Positions 8,199 to 17,145 are shown, counted from the stretch's first letter. The stretch is DNA of 64,000 nt from Bordetella petrii (GCA_017745595.1 WMBV01000005.1:62001-126000); one strand, 5' to 3'. Notes: generated from the letters alone by a model not told the origin. Numbers and translations: made by a program.

Positions 8199-8990
8199 TC
8201 AGCTGCCGCCGAACCAGTTGTAGCCCTGGTCTTCCCAATACCCGCCCGGAAACGTGTTGGTCACGTAGATGGCCTGGATATGCTTGGGGTTTTTGTAGCC
8301 CAGCTTGGTTGGCATGCGCAGCTTCATGGGAAAGCCGTACTCGGGCGGCAGCGGCTGGCCGTCGTAGGTCAGGGCCAGCAAGGTTTGCGGGTGCAGGGCG
8401 GTGGCCATGTCGATGCTGGTGTAGTAGTCGTCGGCGCACTTGAAGCCCACGTACCGCGCCTGTACATCCGCGCCTACCTGCCGCAGGAAATCGGCGAAGC
8501 GCACGCCGCCCCATTTGCCGATGGCGCTCCAGCCTTCTACACAGATGTGGCGCGTTACCTGATCCACCTGCGGCATCGCGCGCAGCTGGGCCAGCCGCCA
8601 GGGGCGCTTGTCGCCGACCAGGCCGGCCAGCTCCAGCCGGAAATCGGCCTCGTCCACGCGCGGCACGTCCTCGATGCCGTAGTAGGCGTTGAACGGAAAC
8701 GGCCGCGTGATCATCGATTCCGGATAGGTAGGCGCGAGCTGGCCGGGATCGAATAGCCAGCCTTGCACCCGGTCGTTGAAACGGGATACGGCGGCCAGGG
8801 CCCGTTCGACGCTGTCGTCGTCGCTGAGATTGCAGCCCGACAGCAGCGCCAGCCCGCCCAGGCTCAGCGTGCGCTGCAGGAACGCGCGCCGGGACGGCTG
8901 TTCGATGCGCGCGCCAAGCAGCTTGCGCGCTTCCCGCATGATGCCGGGGCCATCCAGGCCGGGCAGGGCGGGGGGTTTGCGAGGGGGCAT
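8199..8990 (-). CDS. Sulfite-oxidase-fold molybdoenzyme (YedY/MsrP-like), Tat-targeted
   Basis: Protein of 263 aa. A Tat signal (PSRRAFLQ, 32-39) runs into a hydrophobic stretch ending LLSGC, so Cys53 may be lipidated. The catalytic domain carries HICVEGWSAIGKWGG with Cys150 as the expected Mo ligand, plus the C-terminal NTFPGGYWEDQGYNWFGG typical of these proteins. It is shorter than E. coli MsrP (about 330 aa) and is a relative, not a clear orthologue. A start at an internal Met near residue 18 is possible. It is 12 bases upstream in sequence of the cytochrome b gene that should feed it electrons. Substrate is inferred as an oxidised sulfur compound, probably methionine sulfoxide. Confidence 0.85.
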   Translation of the reverse strand: MPPRKPPALPGLDGPGIMREARKLLGARIEQPSRRAFLQRTLSLGGLALLSGCNLSDDDSVERALAAVSRFNDRVQGWLFDPGQLAPTYPESMITRPFPFNAYYGIEDVPRVDEADFRLELAGLVGDKRPWRLAQLRAMPQVDQVTRHICVEGWSAIGKWGGVRFADFLRQVGADVQARYVGFKCADDYYTSIDMATALHPQTLLALTYDGQPLPPEYGFPMKLRMPTKLGYKNPKHIQAIYVTNTFPGGYWEDQGYNWFGGS

Positions 8991-9002
8991 CGCGCTGTCT
9001 CC

Positions 9003-9635
9003 TTATTTGCCCTTGATCATGGCCAGCAGGGTGCGCGGCACCAGCGCCGCCATCAGCACGTGCACCGCGACGAACGCGGCCAACAGCGCCATGGCAAGAA
9101 AATGCACGCGGCGTGCCGTTTCATAGCCGCCCAGCAGTACGCGCAGCGTTTCGAACTGCACCGATTTCCACAACACCAGGCCGGACAGCACCAGCACCGC
9201 GATGTCCAGCATGACGAATAAATAAGCCAGGCGCTGCACGGCGTTGTACTGGCCGGGGTCGGCGTGCGACAGGCGGCCGCGCAGCGCGGCGCCCGCGTCG
9301 GCGGCGATGCTCTGCGGCGAAAGCGGCAAAAAGCGCCGCGGCAAGCGGCCACAGGCCAGATTCACGGCCAGGTACAGCAGCCCGTTGCCCACCAGCAGCC
9401 ACATGCCGGCGAAATGCCATTGCAGGGCGCCGCCCAGCCACCCACCCAAGGTGAAGCCGGAGGGAAAGGTGAACCCGAACAGGGGCGATGCGTTATAAAT
9501 GCGCCAGCCGCTGGCGATCATCACCAGCACCGCCAGGGCGTTCAGCCAGTGGGTAAGGCGCAGCCAGGCGGGGTGTATGGTCCGCGCATCGGCCGTGGCG
9601 CCGGTCTGGGAGCAAGCATGCAATGAAGTAGCCAT
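9003..9635 (-). CDS. Cytochrome b561-type membrane subunit, partner of the YedY-like enzyme
   Basis: Protein of 210 aa with about four transmembrane helices. The first helix region HPAWLRLTHWLNALAVLVMIASGWRIY has the histidine and arginine pattern of the Ni-hydrogenase/cytochrome b561 family. Further histidines (LQWHFAGMW; RVHFLAMALLAAFVAVHVLMA) can bind the two b hemes. The ATG at 9635 is preferred over an upstream GTG at 9674, which would add a polar extension. It is the first gene of the operon and the likely quinol-oxidising electron donor to the molybdoenzyme next to it, as MsrQ is for MsrP. Confidence 0.87.
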   Translation of the reverse strand: MATSLHACSQTGATADARTIHPAWLRLTHWLNALAVLVMIASGWRIYNASPLFGFTFPSGFTLGGWLGGALQWHFAGMWLLVGNGLLYLAVNLACGRLPRRFLPLSPQSIAADAGAALRGRLSHADPGQYNAVQRLAYLFVMLDIAVLVLSGLVLWKSVQFETLRVLLGGYETARRVHFLAMALLAAFVAVHVLMAALVPRTLLAMIKGK

Positions 9636-9755
9636 GGCGGCATTCTTGCCCGCGCCCCATGGCGAAGTCCTCACGCAAACTTAAATTAAATGTGATAACT
9701 GGCCGGCCGCAATTGGCGACAATAGCGGATAGCGGCCCGCATTTTCCTTTACGCC

Positions 9756-10472
9756 ATGTCCAAGCGCATCCTGATTGTCGAAGACGACGTCCATATCGCA
9801 GAGCTGCTGCATCTGCACCTGCGCGACGAGGGTTACGCGGTGACCCACGCGGCCGATGGCGAGGCGGGCCTGCGCCACCTGGAAGCCGGACGCTGGGACG
9901 CGCTGGTGCTGGACCTGATGCTGCCGGGCATCGATGGCCTGGAGATCTGCAAGCGCGCCCGGGCCATGGCGCGCTACACGCCCATCATCATCACCAGCGC
10001 GCGCTCTACCGAGGTGCATCGCATTCTGGGCCTTGAACTGGGCGCCGACGACTACCTGGCCAAGCCGTTCTCGATGCTGGAGCTGGTGGCGCGCATCAAG
10101 GCGCTGCTGCGCCGCGCCGATGCGCTCGAGCGCAATGCCCGGCTGGATGCCGGCCGGCTCGAATTGCCGGGCCTGTCCATCGACCCCATGGCGCGCGATG
10201 CCACGGTGGATGGCCGGCCGCTGGATCTGACGCCGCGCGAGTTCGACCTGCTGTATTTCTTTGCCCGCCATCCCGGCAAGGTGTTTTCGCGCATGGAGCT
10301 CCTGAACCAGGTGTGGGGCTACCGGCATGAGGGCTACGAGCACACCGTGAACACCCACATCAACCGGCTGCGCACCAAGATCGAAGCCGATCCGTCCGCG
10401 CCCAGCCGCATCCTGACCGTATGGGGGCGTGGCTACAAGTTCGCCACGGGGGCCTCCGGAGAGCCCGCATGA
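9756..10472 (+). CDS. OmpR-family response regulator
   Basis: Protein of 238 aa. The receiver domain has the acidic pair ED-D near residues 9-11, phospho-acceptor Asp53 (LVLDLMLPG) and Lys near 103 (LAKPF). A winged-helix DNA-binding domain follows (LTPREFDLLYFFARHPGKVFSR...HINRLRTKIE). It is divergent from the cytochrome b/YedY/MXKDX/MsrBA operon across about 120 bases, and its stop overlaps the kinase start (ATGA). By position it is the best candidate regulator of the methionine-repair operon, comparable to the YedW/HprR systems found beside msrPQ. The link is inference. Confidence 0.93.
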   Translation: MSKRILIVEDDVHIAELLHLHLRDEGYAVTHAADGEAGLRHLEAGRWDALVLDLMLPGIDGLEICKRARAMARYTPIIITSARSTEVHRILGLELGADDYLAKPFSMLELVARIKALLRRADALERNARLDAGRLELPGLSIDPMARDATVDGRPLDLTPREFDLLYFFARHPGKVFSRMELLNQVWGYRHEGYEHTVNTHINRLRTKIEADPSAPSRILTVWGRGYKFATGASGEPA

Positions 10473-11935
10473 AGCGCCTGACCCTCACCCAGCGCCTTTC
10501 GGCGGTGTTCGCACTGCTGCTGCTGGCTTGCTGCGGCGCTTCGGCCTGGCTGCATATGGCCGCCAACGAGCGTTACCAGCAAGAAGTGGTGCAACGGCTG
10601 TCCAGCGGGCTGGCCGCGCACATCGCCAGCACGCGGCCGCTGATGGACGCCGGGGGATGGAAGCCCGAATCGGTGCGCATGCTGTTCGACCAACTGATGG
10701 CGGTCAACCCCGCGGTCGAGGTTTATCTGCTGGGCAACGACGGCCGCATCGAGGCCGACGCGGCGCCGGCGGGCCACATCAGGCTCGACCGGGTCGACCT
10801 GGAGCCGGTGCGCCGTTTCCTGGCCGGCGAGGCCTTGCCCATCCTGGGAGTCGATCCGCGCAACACGGGGGTGCGCAAGGTGTTCAGCGCGGCGCCCATC
10901 CGCATCGACGGCCGGGACCGCGGTTATGTCTATGTCGTGTTGCAGGGCGAGGCGCACGATGCGCTGGTCTCGACGGTATCGGCCAGCGCCGTGCTGCGGG
11001 CCACGCTGTGGTCGATCGCGCTGGTCGCGCTGCTGGGGCTGGCCGCCGGCCTGGTGGCGTTTGCATGGATCACGCGGCCGCTGCGTTCGCTGACGCAGGC
11101 GGTGCGCAAGTTCGACGGCAATGGCGCGGCCGCCGCCGCGCTGCGCCGCGACGGCGACGACGACGACGACGGCGATGAAATCGCCGTGCTGCGGCGCGCG
11201 TTCGCGCAAATGGGGCACCGCATTGCCGACCAGTGGCGCGAACTGACACGCCAGGACCAGCAGCGGCGCGACCTGGTGGCCAATATTTCGCACGATCTGC
11301 GTACGCCCCTGACCTCGCTGCATGGCTACCTGGAGACCTTGCGGCTCAAGGACGAGTCGTTGCCGCCCGACGAGCGGCGCCGTTACCTGGATATCGCGCT
11401 GGGGCAAAGCCGCAAAGTAGGGCGGCTGGCACAGGAATTGTTCGAATTGGCCCGGCTCGAATCCGGCCTGGTCCAGCCCGAACTCGATACCTTCGCGCTG
11501 CCGGAACTGGTGCAGGACGTCATTCAGAAATTCGAGCTGGCCGCCGAGGCCCGGCGCCAGCACCTGAGCATCGATTTTCCGCGCGAGCTGCCGCCGGTAC
11601 GCGCCGACCTGGGCATGATCGAGCGGGTCTTGACCAATCTGCTGGACAACGCCATCCGCCACAGCCCGCCGGGCACCCGGATCCAGGTGCGGCTGGGTAC
11701 CGCCGGGCAGGCGGTCGAGGTGCGCGTCAGCGATACCGGCCCCGGTATTCCTGTCGAGCTGCGCGCCGGCCTCTTTACTCGGGCTTCGGCCCTGGGCCAG
11801 CATCGTCGCGACAGCGGCGGGCTGGGGCTGGTGATCGTGCAGCGCATCCTGCAACTGCATCGCAGCGAGATCAGCCTGCTCGACGAGCCCGGGCAGGGCG
11901 CGGTGCTGCGCTTCGTCCTGCCCGCGGGGCCCTGA
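10469..11935 (+). CDS. Sensor histidine kinase, partner of the upstream response regulator
   Basis: Protein of 488 aa. Helix TM1 lies at about residues 10-30. A periplasmic sensor region of about 140 residues follows, then TM2 (LWSIALVALLGLAAGLVAFAWI), a HAMP segment with an unusual acidic run of Asp residues, and the HisKA H-box NISHDLRTPL with His275. The ATPase domain has NLLDNAIRHS (N box), DTGPGI (G1) and GGLGLVIVQ (G2). The start overlaps the regulator stop. The sensor region shows no known domain to the eye. The signal may be oxidant or metal stress, judging from the divergent operon. Confidence 0.93.
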   Translation: MKRLTLTQRLSAVFALLLLACCGASAWLHMAANERYQQEVVQRLSSGLAAHIASTRPLMDAGGWKPESVRMLFDQLMAVNPAVEVYLLGNDGRIEADAAPAGHIRLDRVDLEPVRRFLAGEALPILGVDPRNTGVRKVFSAAPIRIDGRDRGYVYVVLQGEAHDALVSTVSASAVLRATLWSIALVALLGLAAGLVAFAWITRPLRSLTQAVRKFDGNGAAAAALRRDGDDDDDGDEIAVLRRAFAQMGHRIADQWRELTRQDQQRRDLVANISHDLRTPLTSLHGYLETLRLKDESLPPDERRRYLDIALGQSRKVGRLAQELFELARLESGLVQPELDTFALPELVQDVIQKFELAAEARRQHLSIDFPRELPPVRADLGMIERVLTNLLDNAIRHSPPGTRIQVRLGTAGQAVEVRVSDTGPGIPVELRAGLFTRASALGQHRRDSGGLGLVIVQRILQLHRSEISLLDEPGQGAVLRFVLPAGP

Positions 11936-11971
11936 GCGCGCAAGGCCGCGGCGCTTCAGGTCGGCGCTTCA

Positions 11972-12072
11972 GGTGTCTGACTCCCGCAGGGTGTCAGACA
12001 CCGAGGTGCCCACAAACTGCGGTACGGCCGCTTCAGGCAGAGGTGTCTGACACCCTGCGGGAGTCAGACACC
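11972..12072. repeat. Inverted pair of 31-base hairpin repeats (copies R1 and R2), probable bidirectional terminator
   Basis: R1 (11972-12002) and R2 (12042-12072) are exact reverse complements separated by 39 bases. Each is also a hairpin by itself: 10-base arms GGTGTCTGAC/GTCAGACACC, an A-A or T-T bulge, an inner CCC/GGG stem and a 3-base loop. They lie between two convergent genes (kinase at 11935, DUF72 gene end at 12086), a place where a two-way terminator makes sense. No T-run follows. Three more copies occur at 39778-39918. Confidence 0.85.
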
Positions 12073-12085
12073 TCTTTTCCGCGAG

Positions 12086-13009
12086 CTATTTCTCCGGCGC
12101 CGGCTCCACCGGCGCCAGCGGCAGCCCCAGCAGGCGCGCCAGACCGCGCGCGTCACCCGGCGCCTTGACCTTGATGTCGTTGTCGAAATAGCAATAGATG
12201 TCGCGCGGTCCGTATGGGCGGTCGGGCCGCGGGCCGGCGCGGCGGGCATCGCGCGGCTCGCGGCCGTGCGACCACGATCGGATGCGGCTGGCCCAGCGGT
12301 GCAGGGCCTGGCCGGTATAGCCGCTGGCATACAGTTCCTTGTCGCCGTGCAGTCTCAGGTACGCGAAATCGGCCGTGGCGTCTTCCAGCAACGGCCATTT
12401 GCCCGCGGTGTCCGCCGTGACCAGCGCCACGCCGTGATCGCGCAACAGGGTGACGAATTCCGGACACGCGAAGCTGTCGTGGCGTATCTCGACCGCGTGC
12501 CGCAAGGGCCGCCGCGGTCCTCCCTGCAGCGCGGCCCGGCCGTTCATGCGCGCGTCGTGCCGGCCCGCCAGCTTTGCCGCCGCGTCGGTATCGTGCGGCA
12601 GCAACGCCAGGAAGTGTTCGAAGCGTTCGGGGTCGAAGGGCATCGAGGGCGGAAACTGCCACAAGACAGGCCCCAGCTTTTCCTGCAACTCGAACAGCCC
12701 CGAGGCCAGGAAATTGGCCAGCGGGGTCTCGATGTTGCGCAGCCGCAGCCGGTGCGTAATGAAGCGCGTGCCCTTGACGCTGAAAACGAACCCGCGCGGC
12801 GTGGCATCGCGCCAGCGCGCAAACCATTCCGGCCGCTGCAGCGAATAGAACGTGCCGTTGATCTCGATGGTGGGCACCTGGTGCGAGGCATAGGCCAGTT
12901 CCTGGGCCTGCGGCAGGTCTTCGGGATAAAACGTGCCGCGCCAGGGCGGATAGCGCCAGCCCGAAATGCCGATACGGATGGCGCTGGCGGAAGAGGCCGG
13001 AGTGGTCAT
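12086..13009 (-). CDS. DUF72 family protein (YecE-like)
   Basis: Protein of 307 aa with the recognisable N-terminus IRIGISGWRYPPWRGTFYPEDL, then EINGTFYSLQRPEWFARW, WQFPPSMPFDPERFEHFLALLP, AVEIRHDSF and the late YCYFDNDIKVKAP. This pattern defines the DUF72/YecE TIM-barrel family, whose biochemical role is unsettled. No signal peptide is seen. The ATG at 13009 is chosen because it leads directly into the conserved first strand; a longer open frame upstream has no family similarity. It is monocistronic, convergent with the kinase gene and divergent from the TRAP cluster. Confidence 0.9.
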   Translation of the reverse strand: MTTPASSASAIRIGISGWRYPPWRGTFYPEDLPQAQELAYASHQVPTIEINGTFYSLQRPEWFARWRDATPRGFVFSVKGTRFITHRLRLRNIETPLANFLASGLFELQEKLGPVLWQFPPSMPFDPERFEHFLALLPHDTDAAAKLAGRHDARMNGRAALQGGPRRPLRHAVEIRHDSFACPEFVTLLRDHGVALVTADTAGKWPLLEDATADFAYLRLHGDKELYASGYTGQALHRWASRIRSWSHGREPRDARRAGPRPDRPYGPRDIYCYFDNDIKVKAPGDARGLARLLGLPLAPVEPAPEK

Positions 13010-13109
13010 GGTGTGCCGGGCAAAGGGGAAAGCCCGCCTGCCAGCAAGAATCGGGCCGCGCGCCGCGCAGCGTGCACGCTGCGCCACGCATTGGGGCCGC
13101 CGCTTAAAG

Positions 13110-13122
13110 TTCATCATATGAA
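13110..13122. promoter_or_regulatory. Short dyad upstream of the TRAP cluster, candidate operator
   Basis: TTCAT-CAT-ATGAA has perfect 5-base arms with a 3-base spacer, in the 220-base divergent gap between the DUF72 gene and the TRAP binding-protein gene, about 110 bases before the latter. An IclR regulator is encoded in the same cluster and could act here. It is a short dyad in an AT-richer stretch, so chance is possible. Confidence 0.3.
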
Positions 13123-13229
13123 ACCTATGTAGAAGCGGCCCTTCCTCTGGCTGTTTATCGGGCCTAACGTACCAGCAACCCGCAATCGCCCGGCGCGTCG
13201 CGAGGCTGATAACAACAGAGGAGAGAGAC

Positions 13230-14228
13230 ATGGTTCGATTCGAAGCATCCCTGCGGCGCATCGGCGCGGTTTGTCTGGTGGCGGCCACGGCCCTGGCTGC
13301 GCATCCGGCCATCGCAAAAGAGCGCTGGCGCGCCTACACCTACAACGCCGTGTCCACGGTTACCGCGGCCAAGGGCCTGAAGGCCTTGCTCGAGGCGATC
13401 GATAAAGAAACCGACGGCGAGCTCACCGTCAGGTTGAACCTGGGCGGCACCATACCGATTTCCGCCACCAACATCACCCAGGCCGTGGCCGACAACATCG
13501 TGCAGATGGGCGATGACACGTTCTTCCTGGGCAGCGTCCCCGTGGGCGGCGTCGTGCGCCTGCCGATGTTCCTGCCCACCCGCGCCGAATTCGACAAGGC
13601 CTGGGACATCGAAAGCAAATACCTGCGCGAGGCGTACGCCAAGAAGAACATCACGCTGCTGGGCCGCTACATTTTCCCGGAAAACGTGTTCTGGTCCAAG
13701 AACAAGCTGACCTCGCTGGCCGATATCGCGGGCCAGAAGATCCGCGTGATCTCGCCCGAACAGGCGGAATTCATCAAGCTGCTGGGCGGCATTCCGGTGA
13801 CCTTGGGAACGTCGGAAGTGGCCGCCGCCATCGATCGCGGCGTCGTCGATGGCGTGCTCACGGCCAGCTCGGGCTACGGCTATGTGTGGCGTGACCTGTT
13901 GGCCTACAGCTATCGCCTGAATGTCAGCTACATCGATTCGCTGATCCTGGTGAACACCGACGCCTGGAAAGAGCTCAGCCCCGACACGCAGGCCAAGGTG
14001 CAGGCCCTGGTCGACGAGCACACCCGGCTCATCACCGAGGCCATGGCCAAGGAAGACCAGGAACTCACCCGCAAGCTGGCGCAGGGCGGCATGGTCATTA
14101 CCGAGCCCAGCGCGGCCGACCTGGCCGAGGCCGAAAAGCGCATCACGCCGTACTGGACCCAATGGGGCGAAGAGCGGCCGTCGGTCAAGCCGGCGCTGCA
14201 GGAAGTGCGCCAGGCAGTGGGGCGTTGA
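13230..14228 (+). CDS. TRAP transporter substrate-binding protein (DctP family)
   Basis: Protein of 332 aa with a Sec signal peptide of about 29 residues ending near AIAKE. The mature protein has the DctP fold signatures, including RYIFPENVFWSKNKLTSLADIAGQKIRV, the conserved region that carries the ligand-binding arginine, and the following EFIKLLGGIPVTL and EVAAAIDRGVVDGVLT. A strong ribosome site (GAGGAGAGA) sits just before the ATG. It binds the substrate in the periplasm for the DctQM pair downstream. The ligand is presumably an organic acid matched to the lactonase and alpha-hydroxyacid dehydrogenase of this cluster. Confidence 0.93.
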   Translation: MVRFEASLRRIGAVCLVAATALAAHPAIAKERWRAYTYNAVSTVTAAKGLKALLEAIDKETDGELTVRLNLGGTIPISATNITQAVADNIVQMGDDTFFLGSVPVGGVVRLPMFLPTRAEFDKAWDIESKYLREAYAKKNITLLGRYIFPENVFWSKNKLTSLADIAGQKIRVISPEQAEFIKLLGGIPVTLGTSEVAAAIDRGVVDGVLTASSGYGYVWRDLLAYSYRLNVSYIDSLILVNTDAWKELSPDTQAKVQALVDEHTRLITEAMAKEDQELTRKLAQGGMVITEPSAADLAEAEKRITPYWTQWGEERPSVKPALQEVRQAVGR

Positions 14229-14233
14229 ACGCC

Positions 14234-14830
14234 ATGCCGGGAACCCAAGCCATGTATGCAGAAACGCCGGCTGCCGCGGGCGCGCGGCCCGCGCCGCAGC
14301 CCATGCTGGACCCCGTTACGGGCGAGACCGAAGGAGACGCCTACAGCCCATCGGAGGGCAGGGCGGCGCGCTGGTGCCGCTGGGTCTCGCAGGCGCTGGT
14401 GGTCGGGCTGGTCGTCATGATGGGCATGGAAATGATCGTGCGTTCGGCGTTCGGCTGGTCGATCCAGTTCAGCAATGAACTGGGCGGCTATGCGCTGGTG
14501 GCCATCACCTTCCTGTCGCTGGCCTCGGGCCAGCTGCAGCATGCCTACCACAGCGTGCATTTCCTTGAGAACCGCCTGGGGCCCAAAGGGCGGGCACGCC
14601 TGAAGCTGCTGTTCGACGTGCTGGCAACGGCCGTGACGCTGGTGCTGCTGGTGGAACTGGCCCGCTTCGAATGGCTGAGCTGGAAGTCCGGCGATGTCGC
14701 GTCGACGACCCTGATGACGCCGCTGTGGCTGCCCAGGCTGGCGATGCCGCTGGGCGTGCTGGTCCTGACCTGGGCGCTGCTGCGTGTCCTGGCCGCGGAC
14801 GTGCGGCGCCTGCGCGCCGTATCGCGCTGA
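14234..14830 (+). CDS. TRAP transporter small permease (DctQ family)
   Basis: Protein of 198 aa with four predicted transmembrane helices after an unusually long polar N-terminus of about 45 residues. The DctQ signature is visible as NELGGYALVAITFLSLASGQLQHAYHSVHFLE. It starts 5 bases after the binding-protein stop. An alternative ATG at 14252 has a slightly better-placed GGGAA. It forms the membrane complex with the large DctM subunit encoded 28 bases downstream. Confidence 0.9.
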   Translation: MPGTQAMYAETPAAAGARPAPQPMLDPVTGETEGDAYSPSEGRAARWCRWVSQALVVGLVVMMGMEMIVRSAFGWSIQFSNELGGYALVAITFLSLASGQLQHAYHSVHFLENRLGPKGRARLKLLFDVLATAVTLVLLVELARFEWLSWKSGDVASTTLMTPLWLPRLAMPLGVLVLTWALLRVLAADVRRLRAVSR

Positions 14831-14858
14831 ATCCACTGCGTCATCACCGGAGGATGCC

Positions 14859-16163
14859 ATGGGTGGCGAATACCTGATCATTCTTATTTTTGTGCTGTTC
14901 ATCGGCCTGCTGGCCGCGGGCATGGCGGTGCCGTACGCCATTCTGCTGCCCGGCGTGCTGTACCTGTACCTGGAAGGCGGCATCGGGGCCTTGCACGGGC
15001 TGGGCATCACGACCTGGGGCAGCATGGACGCCTATACGCTGACGGCCATTCCGCTATTCGTGCTGATGGCCGAACTCTTGCAGAGCAGCGGCGTGGGCAT
15101 GCGCATGTACGGGGGGCTGTCGCGCCTGGTGCGGCGCATTCCGGGCGGACTGCTGCAAACCAACATCGCCGGTTGCGCGGTGTTCGCCGCCGTCAGCGGA
15201 TCCAGCATCGCCACCGCCGCGTCCATCGGCCAAGTGGCGCTGCCCGAGCTGAAAGCGCGCAAGTACGATCCGCGCCTGGCCACCGGCTCGCTGGCGGCCG
15301 GCGGAACGCTGGGTATTCTGCTGCCGCCGTCGATCGCCATGATCGTCTATGCCACCTTTACCGAGACGTCGGTGGCCAAGCTGTTCATGGCGGGCGTGGT
15401 GCCGGGCATCGTGCTGACACTGCTGTTCATGCTGTACGTGGGCATCAAGGCGCTGCTGCATCCCGAGATCGCCCCCGCCGAACGCGGCGCCCTGACCAGC
15501 CAGATGGTGCTGCGCTCGCTGGTCGACATCGTGCCGGTGCTATTGCTCATCCTGGGCATCATGGGCGCCATCTATACCGGCGTGGCCACTCCCACCGAGG
15601 CCGCGGCGGCGGGCTGCATATTCGCCCTGGTGATCGCCGCCCTGTTCGGCAGCCTGAGCTGGAGCGGCCTGGCCGCGTGCCTGAAGCGTTCCACGCTGAT
15701 GGTCAGCAACATCCTGTTCATTACCTACGCGGCCTTCGTGTTTTCGTATGCCATGAGCTATGCGGGCGTGGGCGAGGCCATCACCGAGTTCATCGTCGAC
15801 ATGAATCTGAGCAAGCTGGGGTTCTTCATCGCCTTGCTGATTCTGTTCACGGCGCTGGGCGCGCTGGTCGAAAGCCTGGGCATGATCGTGATTACGGTGC
15901 CGCTGCTGTATCCGCTGCTGGCCACGTACGGCATCGATCCGGTGTGGTTCGGCATCGTGGTGGTGCTGTTCATCGAAATGGGCCAGATCACGCCGCCCAT
16001 CGGCATCAACCTGTTCGTCATCCAGAGCATTTCGCGCGGCAACCTGTCGGACGTGGTGATGGGCACCATACCCTTTCACCTGCTGATGTTCGTGCTGCTG
16101 CTGATGCTGGCGGTGTGGCCCGAACTGGCCCTATGGCTGCCGAATCACATCTCGGGCAATTGA
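14859..16163 (+). CDS. TRAP transporter large permease (DctM family)
   Basis: Protein of 434 aa with about twelve hydrophobic segments. The family motifs are clear: GGLLQTNIAGCAVFAAVSGSSIATAASIG near residue 100, LAAGGTLGILLPPSIAMIVYA, and the late EMGQITPPIGINLFVIQSIS. The ATG at 14859 is preceded by GGAGG. It is the sodium-driven transport subunit working with DctQ and the periplasmic DctP protein. The gene order P-Q-M is standard. Confidence 0.94.
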   Translation: MGGEYLIILIFVLFIGLLAAGMAVPYAILLPGVLYLYLEGGIGALHGLGITTWGSMDAYTLTAIPLFVLMAELLQSSGVGMRMYGGLSRLVRRIPGGLLQTNIAGCAVFAAVSGSSIATAASIGQVALPELKARKYDPRLATGSLAAGGTLGILLPPSIAMIVYATFTETSVAKLFMAGVVPGIVLTLLFMLYVGIKALLHPEIAPAERGALTSQMVLRSLVDIVPVLLLILGIMGAIYTGVATPTEAAAAGCIFALVIAALFGSLSWSGLAACLKRSTLMVSNILFITYAAFVFSYAMSYAGVGEAITEFIVDMNLSKLGFFIALLILFTALGALVESLGMIVITVPLLYPLLATYGIDPVWFGIVVVLFIEMGQITPPIGINLFVIQSISRGNLSDVVMGTIPFHLLMFVLLLMLAVWPELALWLPNHISGN

Positions 16164-16177
16164 CCCAAGGAGACCGC

Positions 16178-17098
16178 ATGTTCGCCCCCCCTGAAAAGCT
16201 GCACGCCGAGGTATTCGCCCGCATTCCCGAACGTTTCCTGGTGCGCGACCGTGCCAGCGACTGGGCGCGTACGCAATTGCATGGCGCGCCGGCGCCGGTG
16301 TTCCTGGAAGGCCCGTCGTTCGACCGCGACGGCAATCTGTGGGTGGTGGATATTCCGTGGGGCCGCATTTTCCGCATCGACCCCAAGGGCGGGGTGGAAC
16401 TGGCCGCGGAATACGACGGCGAACCCAATGGCCTGAAGTTCCACCCCGACGGCCGCGCCTTCATCGCCGACTACAAGAACGGCATCATGGTGCTGGATCC
16501 GCGGACCGGGCGCGTCGAACCTTATCTGGACCGGGCGCGGCTGGAGCGCTTCAAGGGCTGCAACGACCTGTTCTTCGCCGCCAATGGCGACCTGTATTTC
16601 ACCGACCAGGGCCAGTCGGGCCTGCACGACCCCAGCGGCCGCCTGTATCGCCTGCGCTCCTCGGGGCAGCTGGATGTCGTGCTGCAGGGTATTCCCAGCC
16701 CCAATGGCCTGGTCATGAATCTGGACGAAACCGCCGTGTATCTGGCGGTGACGCGCGACAACGCCATCTGGCGCGTGCCGCTGATGGCCGATGGCTCGGC
16801 CACCAAGGTCGGGGTGTATATTCAAATGTCGGGCGGAGGCGGGCCCGACGGCATCGCGCTGGACGCCGAAGGCGGGCTGGCGGTATGCCACGTGGGTTTC
16901 GGCGCGGTCTGGATATTCAGCCCGCGCGGCGAGCCGCAGTATCGCATCGACGCGCCGGAAGGGCTGTACACCACCAATTGCGCCTACGGCGGCCCCGATG
17001 GCCGCACGTTGCACATGATCGAATCCCGGTCCGGCTGCGTGTTTACCGCCAGGCTGCCGGCAGGGGGCAAAACAATGTACTCGCACGCATCGGCCTGA
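16178..17098 (+). CDS. SMP-30/gluconolactonase/LRE family protein
   Basis: Protein of 306 aa with six-bladed propeller signatures: EGPSFDRDGNLWVVDIPWGRIFRID at the start, NGLKFHPDGRAFIADYKNGIMVLD, and GCNDLFFAANGDLYFTDQG with the metal-binding Asn and Asp. PSPNGLVMNLDETAVYLA and GPDGIALDAEGGLAVCHVG follow. The metal ligands (Glu, Asn, Asp) of lactonases appear kept. It follows the TRAP genes after 14 bases with AAGGAGA before the ATG. It probably opens a sugar-acid or related lactone imported by the transporter. The exact substrate is unknown. Confidence 0.9.
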   Translation: MFAPPEKLHAEVFARIPERFLVRDRASDWARTQLHGAPAPVFLEGPSFDRDGNLWVVDIPWGRIFRIDPKGGVELAAEYDGEPNGLKFHPDGRAFIADYKNGIMVLDPRTGRVEPYLDRARLERFKGCNDLFFAANGDLYFTDQGQSGLHDPSGRLYRLRSSGQLDVVLQGIPSPNGLVMNLDETAVYLAVTRDNAIWRVPLMADGSATKVGVYIQMSGGGGPDGIALDAEGGLAVCHVGFGAVWIFSPRGEPQYRIDAPEGLYTTNCAYGGPDGRTLHMIESRSGCVFTARLPAGGKTMYSHASA

Positions 17099-17145
17099 AA
17101 TCGCATTGCGGGCCGCGCGAGCGGGCAAGGGGAGGACGAGACACC

